Origin: Phlebotomus papatasi
Lineage: Eukaryota; Arthropoda; Insecta; Diptera; Psychodidae
Assembly: GCF_024763615.1 (NCBI RefSeq)
Contig: NC_077222.1
Location: 75,144,001-75,208,000, forward strand
Direction: 5' to 3'
Length of the DNA stretch: 64,000 nucleotides
A model generated the notes under the pieces. The model was given only the letters and a program-made list of their open reading frames with translations. It was not told the DNA's origin and made no database searches. Made by a program: the position numbers and the translations under genes. This document shows, in pieces, positions 35,526 through 48,041 of this stretch (position 1 is its first letter; every line of letters starts with the position of its first letter).

Positions 35526-37196
35526 ACATTGTGAATATGGGAACGATTGGATGATTTTAACGGATCCGCAGTATCACAATTATTGTGTTTATAATAGAAT
35601 CGCAGCTAAAAATAAAAATACTTATCTATAAGATGTCTTATTTCCGAGAAGGCCTTAATCCTCTATATGGTACAGTGACGTGTATAATATTTATTTTACT
35701 CCTCACCAATAAACCGTCAAATACTTTAACATAATATAATAAATTTCGGTGAAATTATTCAAACAAAGAACTTCATATTTCACATTTGATGAAATTCAAT
35801 GGCTCTTCGTAGAATATTCATAAACCCTCTGCATTTATGTTGGAACAAACACCGAGGAAAGCTTAGTCAGTGAATGTTTTTATTTTCACATAATTTACTC
35901 TAACTCCATTGCAATATTTAGGTCATGTTACATGAAATGAAGTATATTTTTTGTGCAATCAAAAACAAAATCAATTAGATTTTATAGGAACTCAAATCAA
36001 AAAGCTATTAATAGAGGTGTCAAGTGATATATATGAATTTCACTTTTAATTTTAAAATTAAAACCATTAATTTTCTAAAAACGGAAATTGGGGAAAACCA
36101 TCCAATATTTCGAATTTCAATATTTAAATTGAATCTTCAAAAATTCGTCCATCGCCAATTGCTCAAAAGAATAGATTGTCAATTAAGTGAAACAAGGCAA
36201 AAAATGTAAAACTGGTTTTATTTCTCACAAATTATGTATGTTAATGTATATACGACTACTGCCAACACCTTGCCACGTTTGAAACAAGTGATCATCTACC
36301 AATAATGAGCCAACATTAGAGAGAGAGATGGGAAAGGCAAAACTATAGTTTAGGACCGTACAACTGAGCATAATTTTAAAACTAAACATTGTCATTGATA
36401 TATTTAATGAATTGCGCAATTTACTTTATGTAATTCACAAGACACGATAATATTTGAAATAGTTTAACAATTGGATGATATCAATGGTAGAATCAACTCA
36501 TACAAAATATAATAAATGAGAACTATGAATATATTTTGTGAATTGTATCATCATTATAGGTGATATGTACATACATAAATGCAGATATAACATATATAGC
36601 ACAACGAATATTATTTTAAGTGTTGTGAGTTTGTATACTGATGTGAACTCATGAAACAGAAAAGAGATTCGACATTATTTCAAAGACGATTCAATAAGCA
36701 CTGATATAATGAAGACAAACTTTATGAAACTGGTTTGGAGGAACGGAAATGGCCTAGAATTGATTTATTTTTAATTTATATCAATATTTACATGCAGAGG
36801 CATTTTGTAAAATCGTTGCAACTTTAAGGCAAATACTTCTTTTTTTTTCAATTTTAAAATAAGAATTATATGTCAGTTGATTCCAATATGTTTCAATCGC
36901 ACAATAATTTCTATTAAATTCTTTATGAACATTGAATTTGATGGATTGTTGGTTTTTTAGTACACAAAATAAAGCTTGGAATATTACACTAAATATACAT
37001 GGAAATAACATATTGTATTGTCTTTCGAGCTCTCAAGTCTCTATACTCATTCATTGTTCCTCTTATTGTACAAACTCGTTTTAATATCAAGAGCAGAGGA
37101 GAAATATAATAATTAACAAACTTTTCCTTTTTCTGTTTAGAAATTTTAGGACAAAAAGTACAAAATACCTCAACGAAATGATCGAACTGGTGAGTT
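35526..37196. other. No gene seen
   Basis: A+T-rich unique DNA with ORFs up to 76 codons, none convincing. Confidence 0.5.
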
Positions 37197-37326
37197 ATGG
37201 CATTTATACAATCGATAAATTTATGTCCATGTTTGGCATTATTGAAGATATTTTGACAGTTTTCCCTAGGCGTCAACAATTTGCTTCAATATGCCAAATA
37301 TTGACAAAAAATTTATAGTAGAGTTA
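37197..37326. mobile_element. Strongly diverged relative of the 112-bp hairpin element
   Basis: Left arm GATAAATTTATGTCCATG, then TTTGGCATTATTGAAG. The right arm returns as TTGCTTCAATATGCCAAATATTG, with AAATTTATAGTAGAG beyond. It contains TTTGGCAT/ATGCCAAA, which is absent from other copies. Confidence 0.5.
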
Positions 37327-39199
37327 TTAGTACTTAGCTCATAACGCTACTTAAGTTCTATTTAAAAAGCAAAAAAAACTTTTACCAAAGAAATTGAATC
37401 TAGTTTTTGCAGACAGTTAAGTCTTAAAAAGTAATCTAAACCATAAAAAGTTTCACTCTAAATAAAAAATAATATTCATCATTTTAAGCAGTCTGCAGAG
37501 TCTATAACATTCATCATGTCTTTTTCATTTACTTCTTTCTAATGGGAAAATTTTTGACAATTTTTCGGTTCGCTGATTTGGAAATATAATTGCCATGGTC
37601 GCATAAAGAGATTTCCAACTTTGCCTTGTCTTACAACGCATTCCAAGTTTTACAATTTCTTCTATTTACCATATTTCTTTCGCAGTCTCACTTTAACTTC
37701 AATTTTAAGATGTCACATGACTTGTTGTACTCGTAAGAATAAGCCAACAATACATACAACATTTAAATGAATCATTTTGCATCTCGTCAGTCTTATATTT
37801 TGTTTATACGAAAATCACATTAAATTGCTTAATAATCACTTCTCTTATCCACAAAAATTTATCAAGACTCACTTCATAGACATTTTCACATTTACAGAGT
37901 CATTTAGTAGCTAATGCCACTGCATATTATGTATTTAAACTGATTCAACAATTGAAAGAGAAAGTAAAATCGATATGAGTAGAAAAACAAGCCAAAGCAT
38001 AATCACTAATATCTGTATAGTAGAAAGAAAGACATGAGATACTTTGTTATATATAACAATACTTTCTTTAAAAGTATGCTTAAAAACAATTGAAAAAAAA
38101 AACAATTAATCTTAGACAAAAAAAAATGGAGAAATTAACTCACTTCTTGGAGTTTCAGTTAAAAGCATTCCAATTGGAATATTAATCCAAATATAAATTT
38201 CACTCTCTTACACTCACAATTATCATCTTCGTAATATATATACATATATAATTTCCTTGCTGTCACACACAACCAACAGAAGCATTTATAAACTTGGTGA
38301 AATAGCCAACAATTTATTTTTGCACACTCATGTTGAGAATTGAAATCTGCGCATATAAAATATATAGATGAAACGTTTTGTTTCTATTAATACACACAAC
38401 AAACTCTAATGAAGAAATGTTATACTTATGAACATCATAGCCACTCATATATAAATCGTGAGGAATTTTTCTTCTCTTTATCATTAAAACAGATTTTTTT
38501 GCCTCTACCTAAAAATAGATTTATGCTAAAAATTTCCCGCATAAATTGCTTATTTTCGTTTCTTTTCGCACTGAATTTGTCATCGACAGCAGTTTTCTTC
38601 TCTCTTTTCTTCTTCACATCTACAACAATATCAACAGAATGCAAATTAAATTATTATTGATTTATCTATGCATCTCCAACATATTGTTGCATGTTATTAA
38701 TTAGTACTCTCTTTTTTTTAAGATAGACCTTGTCTCGCTCATTTTATGATTTATATTATACAGCATGACACCATAATAAATATATTAATGCACAAAAAAA
38801 AACTAAAATATTTTTATCAATATTACTTTGCATAGTAACATTTCTGCATTAATTATTATTGGACAAGATATCATAAGAAATTAAAGCCGCAAATTGCAAT
38901 TTTATACTTTGTGTACATATACAGGTAGAATGTTGCACAAATTCCTCATTCTGTCATTACACTAATTTATGTGTTTAGATTTTTTGCCTAAATAAAAGTT
39001 TTCACATAAAACTTATCAAATTAACCCATTACACTGACGCAAATAAATTAACAATGAATTGCCCAATAATTGAATGAGTGCAAAATAAACTGATCCTTTA
39101 CCATTTTACCGTAATATTTTGCTGTTATAGAGCATATACACAAACTTTTTTTTTATTGTTGTACTCGTTTTTTTTTCTACAACTTCTCGTATGCTCTAA
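37327..39199. other. No gene seen
   Basis: A+T-rich DNA. GTGAGT-like donors on the minus strand near 37870 and 38145 lack an open frame or acceptor. Confidence 0.45.
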
Positions 39200-39226
39200 T
39201 GTGAGAAAATTCCGTATTCAGTGAGT

Positions 39227-39394
39227 ATGTCCGTGTTGAGCGCGAACGAAGCGATTAACTGGCGATTGAAACGACATTTCGGACACGCTAAGCCACTGAC
39301 TGGTGAAACCAGCCAACAGAACATGTCTATAGGCCAATATAGAGACGCTTCACAATTTTCCTTGCAACAAAAATCCTACAATTATTCAAATTGA
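39227..39394 (+). CDS. Candidate small ORF or first exon, 55 codons, unidentified
   Basis: ATG at 39227 opens a 55-codon frame ending TGA. It begins MSVLSANEAINWRLKRHF and continues with a basic, then Q/S-rich tail. The segment 39205-39370 is clearly less A+T-rich than its surroundings and uses many G/C-ending codons. Directly upstream is TATTCAGTGAGT, which contains an arthropod-type initiator TCAGT, with an A at -3 of the ATG. This may be a 5' exon or promoter-proximal segment. The same DNA is also largely open on the minus strand, and no splice donor or homologue is recognised, so coding status is unproven. Confidence 0.3.
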   Translation: MSVLSANEAINWRLKRHFGHAKPLTGETSQQNMSIGQYRDASQFSLQQKSYNYSN

Positions 39395-39405
39395 ATAAAT
39401 TTCTT

Positions 39406-39408
<3 letters not shown>

Positions 39409-39448
<40 letters not shown>
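39409..39448. repeat. (AT)n microsatellite
   Basis: About 20 uninterrupted AT dinucleotides. The YIYIYI peptide in the minus frame is this repeat translated. Confidence 0.95.
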
Positions 39449-39450
<2 letters not shown>

Positions 39451-39788
39451 CACAGTGTAGTACAACACTTTTCACAACTGAAATCACATACTGTCAATCT
39501 CCACCAATAGACCGTTGAATTGGAACCATAACTTTGCCTATATAATTTGAAAATACTCTCAACACCTTCATTTTCCATTTTCCATCGCACATAATACATA
39601 AAAATTGCAAATTTACACAACGTGAGTATGCTTTTTAGCTCGAACTCTAATGAGCGGACCAATATAGTAATTTGTTTTTGAATTTCATAATGTATAAAAT
39701 CGATTCCTCGCCCTCTAAATTATCACATTTTTGTAGAATTTTTGAAAATTAAAGGTTTAGACAAAAACTACATTACGCTCTTCATGCG
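39449..39788. other. No gene seen
   Basis: A+T-rich; an 85-codon minus ORF runs into the AT microsatellite and is not credible as a gene. Confidence 0.5.
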
Positions 39789-40893
39789 TAGAGAAAACTG
39801 GGCAGTGGTTAACATGGAGTAGTTGTAAACACTGATTTTTATTTCTAAAGCGTGTACAATACGAAAAATTTTTACCAACACTTGATATGAAGTCAATCGC
39901 ATTGGACATTTTTTCTTGGATGTCGTTTAAAATAGAATTTAATAAGCTTTCTTTTGGTAAAATTCTTGTTAAAAAATATTGATTTTTAACTGATTAATTG
40001 CAAAATCATTGAGAGCATGCGACAATTTAAAGTAAATATCTTAAGAATCCAAATGCGAGTTATGCTGAGATCGCGAAATTGACATGGAAGTTAGCCGGTC
40101 CACCCACCGAAAGATGGTTTTGACCGAAAGAAAAATTCGGTTCAATGGAACTCAAGATTGTTGCTCATAAGCCAGGAGGAAGTAGACAAAAGCTTGGGAT
40201 TCAGGACAAGAGGATGGAAAAGAAAATGCTAGAGTTTTTGAAGAAGCAACTCAATCTTTCCGGGAATGATTTTAGTAAAAAGATGTTAATACCTTGGAGC
40301 TTAATTCATAAAATTAAAGGGAGGAATAGTTTGATAAACTAGAAAGCCGAAGTTGCGCTCCATCGGACCGACAAACAGCGTCAAAGAGCTGTAACAAGGT
40401 CGCGGAAACCCTTCTGAAGCTAAATTCTAAGCTCGGAGGAAATCTAAAGCTGTGCGAAAGATATTCACTCCGAAATATTGAGAAATATTGGGGAATTCTG
40501 AAGACAAATCTAAGGACAAAAGATCAGACAGCTGAAAACTTGCCGAATTTCTAGAGGAAATAGAAGAAAGCCATCCCAGACCGTGGAGACGGGCTTGTCA
40601 AGTCCATTATGAAGGGAATTAAGAAGGTGCGAGAATTGGATTAAAAAAACCAAAATCTTATAAAAATTCCAAAAAAATTATCTTTCAGAAAATACATTTT
40701 TCTTGTCATGTGGTCCAAAATTTATCGTATACACGCTTTACTTGTACTTATGTCGACCATTTCTTCAGTGAAGAATCCTTATAGTATCTCTAAATTCATA
40801 GGTATCTATCTCGTCTTTCAAAGTGAAATAACTAATTATAACAATCACAGTGTTTACAGCTACCCGTGTTTATTAGTGCCCCAGTTTCCCCTA
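39789..40893 (+). mobile_element. Degenerate Tc1/mariner-type transposon
   Basis: The left end is TA then GAGAAAACTGGGCAGTGGTT, followed by GAGTAGTTGTAAACACTG. The right end is CAGTGTTTACAGCTACCC, then GTGCCCCAGTTTCCCC and TA, giving inverted ends of over 40 bp. It is about 1.1 kb and carries a broken transposase (40145-40644). The ends match the non-coding element at 20292-21248. Confidence 0.85.
40145..40644 (+). pseudogene. Broken Tc1/mariner-superfamily transposase
   Basis: The ATG-started frame gives a helix-turn-helix-like DNA-binding segment including FSKKMLIPWSLIHKIKGRNS. A stop codon follows (TAG near 40340), then KAEVAPHRTDKQRQRAVTRS, a linker typical of insect Tc1/mariner transposases. 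After a frame change come LLKLNSKLGG and then, near 40490, the C-terminal signature IEKYWGILKTNLRTK, ending in MKGIKKVRELD before TAA. Two more stops lie in the tail. The stretch that should hold the first two catalytic acidic residues is missing between KLGG and IEKYW, so it is internally deleted as well as mutated. It cannot encode an active enzyme. Assignment to the insect ITm (maT/DD37-like) branch is inference from motifs. Confidence 0.75.
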
Positions 40894-40919
40894 TACCCAT
40901 TTAAACCTAGTTGCCCGGT

Positions 40920-41345
40920 TATGCCTTCGTATGACAATCCACAAGTCGGCTCAAGAACCATTTACATGACCTATTATATTTTTTTCCACCATCCACCCCT
41001 CTAAAGCCATATTTTTAAGATAATTTGAAAATGTGTTGTACATTTTTTTTTAATTTACGGTGCGTTAAATAGCTCTAGAGAGTGTATTTCTGAACCGATA
41101 TAATAAAATATGGAATCAATTGAAAGGTCTTGGAATTCCAAGATATATATTGAATCGATTCAGAACCGATAACTCATTTTTCCCAAGATTTAATTCGACG
41201 AATCCTAAAATATCTTGAGCAGTTTTTTGTACGGCGCCTTCATTAATATAAACAAATACTCCTGAACTACTTTTAGGACATTCCATCCAAGCCACAAGTT
41301 CGAACATTCAGCAGAGTTTGCACGCTTTTTTTCACTCCTTTTAAC
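40920..41345 (+). repeat. GC-richer dispersed repeat, copy 2 (diverged)
   Basis: Shares with 26640-27200, in the same order: AAGTCGGCTCAAGAACC followed by TTACATGACC; CACCATCCACCCCTC; GAAAGGTCTTGGAATTCC with CGATTCAGAACCG; and CCACAAGTTCGAACATTC. It begins almost directly after the right end of the Tc1-type element. Its own ends are not resolved. Confidence 0.6.
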
Positions 41346-44300
41346 TTGAAACACTGTTTGACGTATCAAATGTATCTTAAACGAGCAATTTGGTAGTAAA
41401 TCAACACACACAACAACTCACGCACACGTAATCCAACTTCTACACTTTGCTGACACTCTTTACACAATTATTAAAGTTAAGTGGAGGAAGAGTGTAGAGA
41501 GATTTTTCACAGCATGTGATTTGAGAAGAGATTACTTTGGCATGCTTTTCTCTGCGGATGCAGGCAAACATATATACACTGATTTTGAGATAAATTTATT
41601 CCTTTGGCAAAATACACTTTTGGTCGTTTGTGTACATATGAATGTAATGCGAAAGTTGAGATTTTTTTTTTTTCAAAAATAAAAAAGAATCTGGTATTTT
41701 CATCTATAAAAGCAAACGAACAAAATAAAAACCATGCTCTCTCTATGTTGGGGAAATGAATATGGTAAAAGCTAAAAGTGTAAATGTATGGTATTTTATT
41801 AGTCCCATTTAAACGATTTGCTGACAATGCTGGAAATGATAGCTGACTTTTTGCGAATTGCTGACACTGAAAACCCTCCGCTGAATACACAGCACATTTC
41901 GTATACGTCTAACAACACCATAATACGATTTGTTGAGGAGGCAAATAGAATGTTGCATGTCATGCACTTTTCCTTCTCGCCATTCCATTCACTCACCCAA
42001 CTCACCATCATATGTTGAGTTAGTTACAGAGACTGATGGTATTTTTATTTTATGATTCCCAGTCAATTTCTTCCACTTTTTTCTACACAATACTCAAATT
42101 TTATTGTTTTACTTTTCTATCATTTTCTCTTTTCCTATTTTTTTTCGCCTTACCACACAAATCACACAATTTTGCATGCTCATAAGCAGTAATCACATTT
42201 CTTATACTTTACTTTCAGAAACACCATTAAATGCCCAGAGAACAAGTGCAACACCAACAACAAAAATAAACGCTTAATATGATAAGGTACTAAAGCGTCT
42301 AATTGTGTGAAAAAAAGAAACGGCTAAAGAGAAAGAAAAAAATAAGTTTAAATTCACCAGAAAAAAAATTGCACAAGAACAACAAATTTAAAGACAAAAG
42401 TCTCAAAACAAGCCAAATACCAAAATGTATTAAGACACTTTTTACAAGTCGTTATCCAAAAATAAATAAACTAAGGAGCGCTGATAATCGCACATCACAA
42501 TGATGAAGAGATGAAGATGACGAAGAGCAACAAAAAAAAATGAATAACAAAGCGATGATGATGAAGATGAAATCTCTTTTCTGAGAGAGATTGCTGAAAC
42601 ACATATTTAAGCTTTGGTTGCTGTTAAATAGCCCCAATAGTGAAGATCTCACGTCTCCACCACATTTATAAATATGTATTTTTATAATTAACACAGTATT
42701 AATCCATGTTTCGAGTGTGTAAACGACCCAATAGAATTAGAATCTGTTTATTTTATCGCATTTCTGCGTCTCACTCATTGATTCCCTCAGCAATTTTCGT
42801 TCCGATCGAAAGGTTGCTAATATTTCTCTATATCAACGTAACACACTGTGTATATAAGTATATTATGTATATGTAATAAACATATATATGTAGAAAGAGA
42901 AATATTCTTCATACCTATTAAATCGTGTATTAAAGACTTCTTTTCACTTATCTATTTTTAATTTAGAGTGAAATAGACGAGCATGCGATTACATCTATTA
43001 TCTATTTATTTCTCTTTCTTACACTCTTTAACTTTTTCCTCTTGTTTCTATCAATTTCAACATTTTTTTTTCTAAATACCTTCTCAAAGAGAAATGACGA
43101 AAAGAAAAAAAATCAGATGTGTTATCTATTGAAAATGCTGTCGGTAATTACGAATTTCTTGCACACTGTGAGTAGAGCAAACTTAATTAAAAATTCTGCC
43201 GAAATATATTGCGAAAGAAAAACACGATGATCGCGATAAGTCAATTTCAAAATAGTAATTTCACTTATATTCACTGCATAATCTTGTGCTATCCTTCACA
43301 CCAGTAATTTATTGAGGTGACAAAGAAAAGCGTGTTTCATGAACATGTTTTTTTTTTACCTTCAAATTATTGACAGTAAAAGAAATGCATATATATATAA
43401 TTTATATATATACATAAAATCCAGTAAATAGTGAGGGAAAAAGAGGTGAAAAAAGCGACATACTTTGTATAATTGCAAGTCTGAGGTCAATTGAAGATAA
43501 GCCGCATTGTACTATTTGCATACAAACCCCTTCTACCATAATCACAAATAAACACTTGAAAAGTCGTATACATGAAATGTTTTTTGCATTAATATTCACA
43601 AATACACCAAAAGACTTAAAACATGGTGAAAATTAAGCAAATGTGAAAAGAGAGACAGTAAGAGAGAAAAAAAAGAATTGCACCAGGGCGAAAAGGCATA
43701 ACAGAAAAGAAGTAATTTTAATGCAATCATTGGTGCAAGACAAATACAGCAAGGTGAAGCAGAGTTGAGCAGGAAAAGTGAAACAAAAAAGAAAAAAACG
43801 AACATTGCATATTGGAAACGATGAAGAATGAGAAAAATGGAAAACCTTTCTTTGCAATTCTCCTAGTACTTACTTCAAAAAAATAATGTAAGTATTTTGT
43901 GTGTATAAATAAATTCTCGCAATTGCATCAAGGTTCTTTCAATTTTGTATTCCATTTCAAAATCATGTGGATGCCAAAAAATATAAACAAAAGTACGTTT
44001 TATATGTGGGACACACAATTTTGTTTTCACCAAGTACAAAAAAAAATATCGTAAATCTTTATAACACGGAATGAATATAAAAAAATTTTTGGTAGTTTAT
44101 GCAAAGGTTTCTTTTTCTTATTGGACTTACTAAAAATACTTCTTTTAAAATAACATACCGTTTATATAGAATCATAATATACTGAACTATTAGAATTTTG
44201 ATAATATTATTACAAAATTGAAGTTTAATACAGGATTTATGACTTACAAGATATTAACTTTAATTTTTAGAGAAAATCATTGTACGCCCTGTTAGTAGGG

Positions 44301-44540
44301 AGAGGTCAATTAATAAATTTAATGTCTAGGAATTATGCTAGATATTTTCACAAAGTCAATTCTCAAATGAAACAAACGAATTTTTGTAAGTGAAAAATGA
44401 AAAGAAAAATCTAATATTTTAAGTTTCAAAAATACAACAATCATTCTTGACAAAGAGAAAATTAATAAGTTATAAGTCCTCTTAGCATCTCATGCATCGT
44501 TTAAAATAATCTCTGATCAATTTTGAAAAATTTACGTATT
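41346..44540. other. No confirmed gene; longest chance ORFs and a possible acceptor
   Basis: The longest ORF of the window (127 codons, minus, 41507-41890) and an overlapping plus frame open from 41803 to 42018 lie here. They oppose each other, and neither has a known domain. A good plus acceptor, TATACTTTACTTTCAG, ends near 42221 and is followed by about 20 open codons to a stop. Purine-rich tracts lie at 42300-42580 and 43620-43860. Nothing is called. Confidence 0.4.
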
Positions 44541-44652
44541 ATGGCCTCTACACACTAGAGAAATTTATGTCCATATTGAAGAGTTTTTCTTACACAAATG
44601 TAGGAAATTGGCTTCAATATGGACATAAATTACTCTAGTGTGTAGAGGCCAT
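44541..44652. mobile_element. 112-bp hairpin element, best copy
   Basis: ATGGCCTCTACACACTAGAG and AAATTTATGTCCATATTGAAG form a left arm of about 41 nt, matched by the right arm with a single mismatch. The loop includes TTTTTCTTACACAAATGTAG. TTA follows the right end and overlaps the left end (TTATGG/CCATTA), so the duplication could be TA or TTA and is not certain. Confidence 0.85.
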
Positions 44653-46244
44653 TAGACTTTTCAATCATTTCGAATTTTGTACTAGCCTTGAGTACAATTA
44701 CTTTATTGATATGATAATGGTATTTTTACTTTTCTACATTTGTCGTCAGTAACTCATACCTATTTACTTTACTATTATTATTTACTATTTATATATTTAC
44801 TATTATACAACCATTTAACTACTTTAAGTTTCTAAAAAATCTTAGCTAAAAAGGCTAAAAATATCAACGAACTTACATGACTTGGACTTAACGGATTAAA
44901 ACGTTAAAGTACTACAAAGTGCAAATTCCAGTAATCGAAGTCTAAAAAAAAATTTGTGTTATTATGAATATCACTGAACTTATTGTAATTCCTCCTGCAT
45001 TTTATCCATTTATTGTCTAAGAGACTTTTTCTCAGTGCATTTACAACATCAAAAACCATTGAATGTGACTATAAATTTTAAATTTTATTACTTTGCAGCG
45101 TTTCAACGCCAAACAACATATGGGATGTCTTTTAGGCTTTGCACATACTCTTGCTTTAAACACTACATATTTTTCCCATATTCCTTTCATGAATGTGTCC
45201 TAATTTTTTTCAGAAAATGTGTGACTTAAGATTAAAATTAAATCATATTGCCACTAGATAATATTCAATAAAGGAATATAAGGAAAAATGTGAATTGTTT
45301 GAAGTCAAATTATGTGCGAAGCCTAAAAGACTTTCCCTATAGATGCCGTTTTCTAAGTATTTCACCAAACTCAACTTCACAAAGAGATAAATAAATAATA
45401 AAAAAAAACATAAGTATCACGTCGAGAAACAATCACTTATAACATGATTGGAGTTTATTTACTTTGTGTGCGATTCGGTTTCTTTATTGCAAAATTTGTG
45501 CCGCTTTCTGGTGAGGCGTCATCAAACCGTATAAAGTTTTTTCTGTATACAAATATAATATCAATGGACAAAATATATACATATATACATTATTTATAAA
45601 AACTTCGTATCCCACCGATTTGTCTTCATGAACGTACAAGTACACCAATTTTTTTTTTTTTTGAAGAGTGTATTCTTTATTCATCGAATGAAGAAAACAA
45701 CGCAAAATATTCGTATGGTAAACAACTTCTCTTATAAATTCTTCACGCACAGTTCAATTCAAATGCTACAATTCCCCAAAAATCGTGTTTACATGCATGT
45801 ATTTTTAGGTGTGTGCGAATATTGTGAGAAAAGAACCAAAAATAAGTATGTTTGAGGTATTTTGTACATTATCATTACTTTGTGATATACAAAACTACAA
45901 AGTTCCAACTCATTTTAATAATTATTGTGTTTTTAATTTAAATAAAATAGCATATAAAGATCTAAAAAAAAGAATTGACAAAATGTATTATTATGGCACG
46001 ATAGGTAGCAGTAGCAGTAGCTATAGCAGTCACGCCTTATTTGATTTATAAAATTTTATTCCCAATGGTGGTCGAATTATATTAAAAAATTCTTGTCTTT
46101 CTTAAGCAATATAAGGCTGAAGAAATTTCGCTTGTAAGAAATTCGAGTTCTATTACAGAATATAGTACTCGCATCATTCGCATAATAAATAATAATTTGA
46201 AAGGTATAGGTTTAAAAGGGACAGATAATCCTAACCGGCTTATG
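44653..46244. other. No gene; 14-T run and short AGCAGT repeat
   Basis: A+T-rich DNA with a T homopolymer at 45649-45662 and a few AGCAGT repeats near 46008-46028. Confidence 0.5.
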
Positions 46245-48041
46245 TAGGTGAGATTCTTAACGTGAGCTAACTCGGAGTGCATGCAAATTCGATTTGGAGC
46301 TGAAGTTGGGAGACGCCATTCAGTTATCTTGAATCAAATTCGTGAAATTATACAAATTTTGTATTTAAACCAAAATATCAAGGATTTGGATGAACTGACA
46401 GAAAAGTGTTATATGGGTGAAATGTAGACCAGAATGTTCTCTATAATTTTGCTGTAGAACTTGAACTCATCGATTACTCAGAAGCCAAGATAAGCGAGGT
46501 TTTTTGTTTCTTAACTCGTTTTTTCATCCAGAGTGCCCCAAGTAGTCATTTGTTGAACTTCAACTATATCAAAGAATTGTTGTATTTTGCGGGACTTTCC
46601 ATTTAAACCCCTATTTTAAGTGTCTTGGTGGAGTAGAGGCAGTCAAATTGGCATCTGAGTGATTTCAAAGCGTTATTATTGGAAAAATCAATTTTTTCAC
46701 ACTTAAACGGAAAAATCGGAGTGATAGCGTAGTCTGAGTGGAAAATGATGTATGGACGAAATGTAGACACAAATGTGCTCTACAATTATGTTGAAGTAAT
46801 CATCAAAATCGGTTTAGCGACAGTCGAGATAATTGAGGTTATGTGATATTGAAATTGGTTTTTCGACTGTGGCGCCCCTGGTGTTGGTCCCACGAAGTTC
46901 AAATATTCTAGAAAGTTGTAGCATTTGGTGAGATCTTTCGTTTAAGCCCTCATTCATCAAAATCGGTCACATAGAACCGGAGATATGATTTTTTGAATTT
47001 CGTGAACTTTGACCCCTCATATCTCCGGTCCTATTGAAACCACAGCGCACATACGCACCATTTTGGAAACGTCCTAGACTGGACTACAACATACTAAAAT
47101 TTCATTAACTTGCACAATGCCGTTTTTGAGAAAAGTGACTTTGAATTTCGATGAATTTTGACGCTATCACAGCGCCACCTGTGGTGACTTTTTGAACTTC
47201 CATCTGAAAGTGCTCATTGAGACGAAACCAAAAAGGTAAAATTTAGGTCGCTATGTTAGTTAGAACCGGAGATAGAGGCCGGTCAATGTTCGAACTTTGA
47301 CCCCTTATAGCTCGGGTCAGGGGTTATAGATCGACTTAAGGTTTTTTTTGTTTGATAGGTATAATCAACGGCTACAACATACTAAAATTTCAGTCCGATC
47401 CACAATGGAATTTTTGAGTTATTTAACTTATAAGATTTAAAAAATTTCTTTTTAATAATAGCGCCCCTAGCGGTGGTTTTATGAACTTGCGATATTAGAA
47501 GGGGAAGTGGCATTTCACGAGAGCTTTCCAAAAAGCCCTCACTTTTTAAATTCTGACGATTAGAACCGGAGTTATGGCCATTTTAAGAAATTTTTTTTGG
47601 ACCCTTATAGCTCGGGTCAGGGGGGTCGGGGGACCTTAAGTTTGGTATTGATGGAAAGCTCTAAGGCCCAGCTATAACATACTAAAATTTGAGCCCGCTC
47701 GATGCCATAGGGGCGGAGCTATTGAGAAAACAAAAAAAGGGGGGTCTTCAAAATGGCGGAAGGAGGGGTGGGGGGTGGGGGGTCAATGCACCAAGTTGCA
47801 ATTTTCACCCGATATATAACCTTTGCCGAAAACCGCAAGTCGATATCTTTTTTAGTTTAGGAGCTATTAAGCTCCAAAGAGCGGCCGGCCAGCCGGCCGG
47901 CCGGCCGGGAACGTAAAATAGCCACATATATATTCGTGATCAGGAAGTGGCGAAACACATTTTGGCCAAGTTTGAGGTCGATCGGACGACATGAAATTTT
48001 GTTAGGATTATAGTAGGTGAGATTGTTAAGAATCTCACCTA
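46245..48041. mobile_element. 1.8-kb non-coding element with TAGGTGAGATT ends
   Basis: The left end is TAGGTGAGATTCTTAACG and the right end AAGAATCTCACCTA. TA at both extremes could be the target duplication. The right end is also a local hairpin: TAGGTGAGATT at 48014-48024 and its complement at 48031-48041. The same ends occur in the 154-bp copy at 33509. The body is far less A+T-rich than the surroundings, contains repeated internal units (separate entry) and a CCGG-rich run at 47882-47909, and has no long ORF. Class unresolved. Confidence 0.7.
46400..47740 (+). repeat. Degenerate internal tandem repeats, period about 290-340 bp
   Basis: The same block order recurs. GYGCCCC.. stands at about 46533, 46872, 47172 and 47461; AGAACCGGAG at 46973, 47262 and 47562; ACATACTAAAATTT at about 47088, 47376 and 47676; CTTATAGCTCGGGTCAGG at about 47314 and 47606. 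GAAATGTAGAC near 46418 and 46760 marks an earlier pair. Spacings are about 288-300 in the right part and about 340 in the left. The units are well diverged, so the amplification is old. Confidence 0.7.

Noticed and set aside
37860..37925. Minus-strand exon ending at a GTGAGT near 37868
   Set aside because: The segment between the nearest CAG and the donor has stop codons in all three frames, and the acceptor lacks a pyrimidine tract.
41507..41890. 127-codon minus ORF, longest in the window
   Set aside because: A length of this order is expected by chance in 64 kb on both strands; it has no domain and opposes an equally plausible plus-strand frame.
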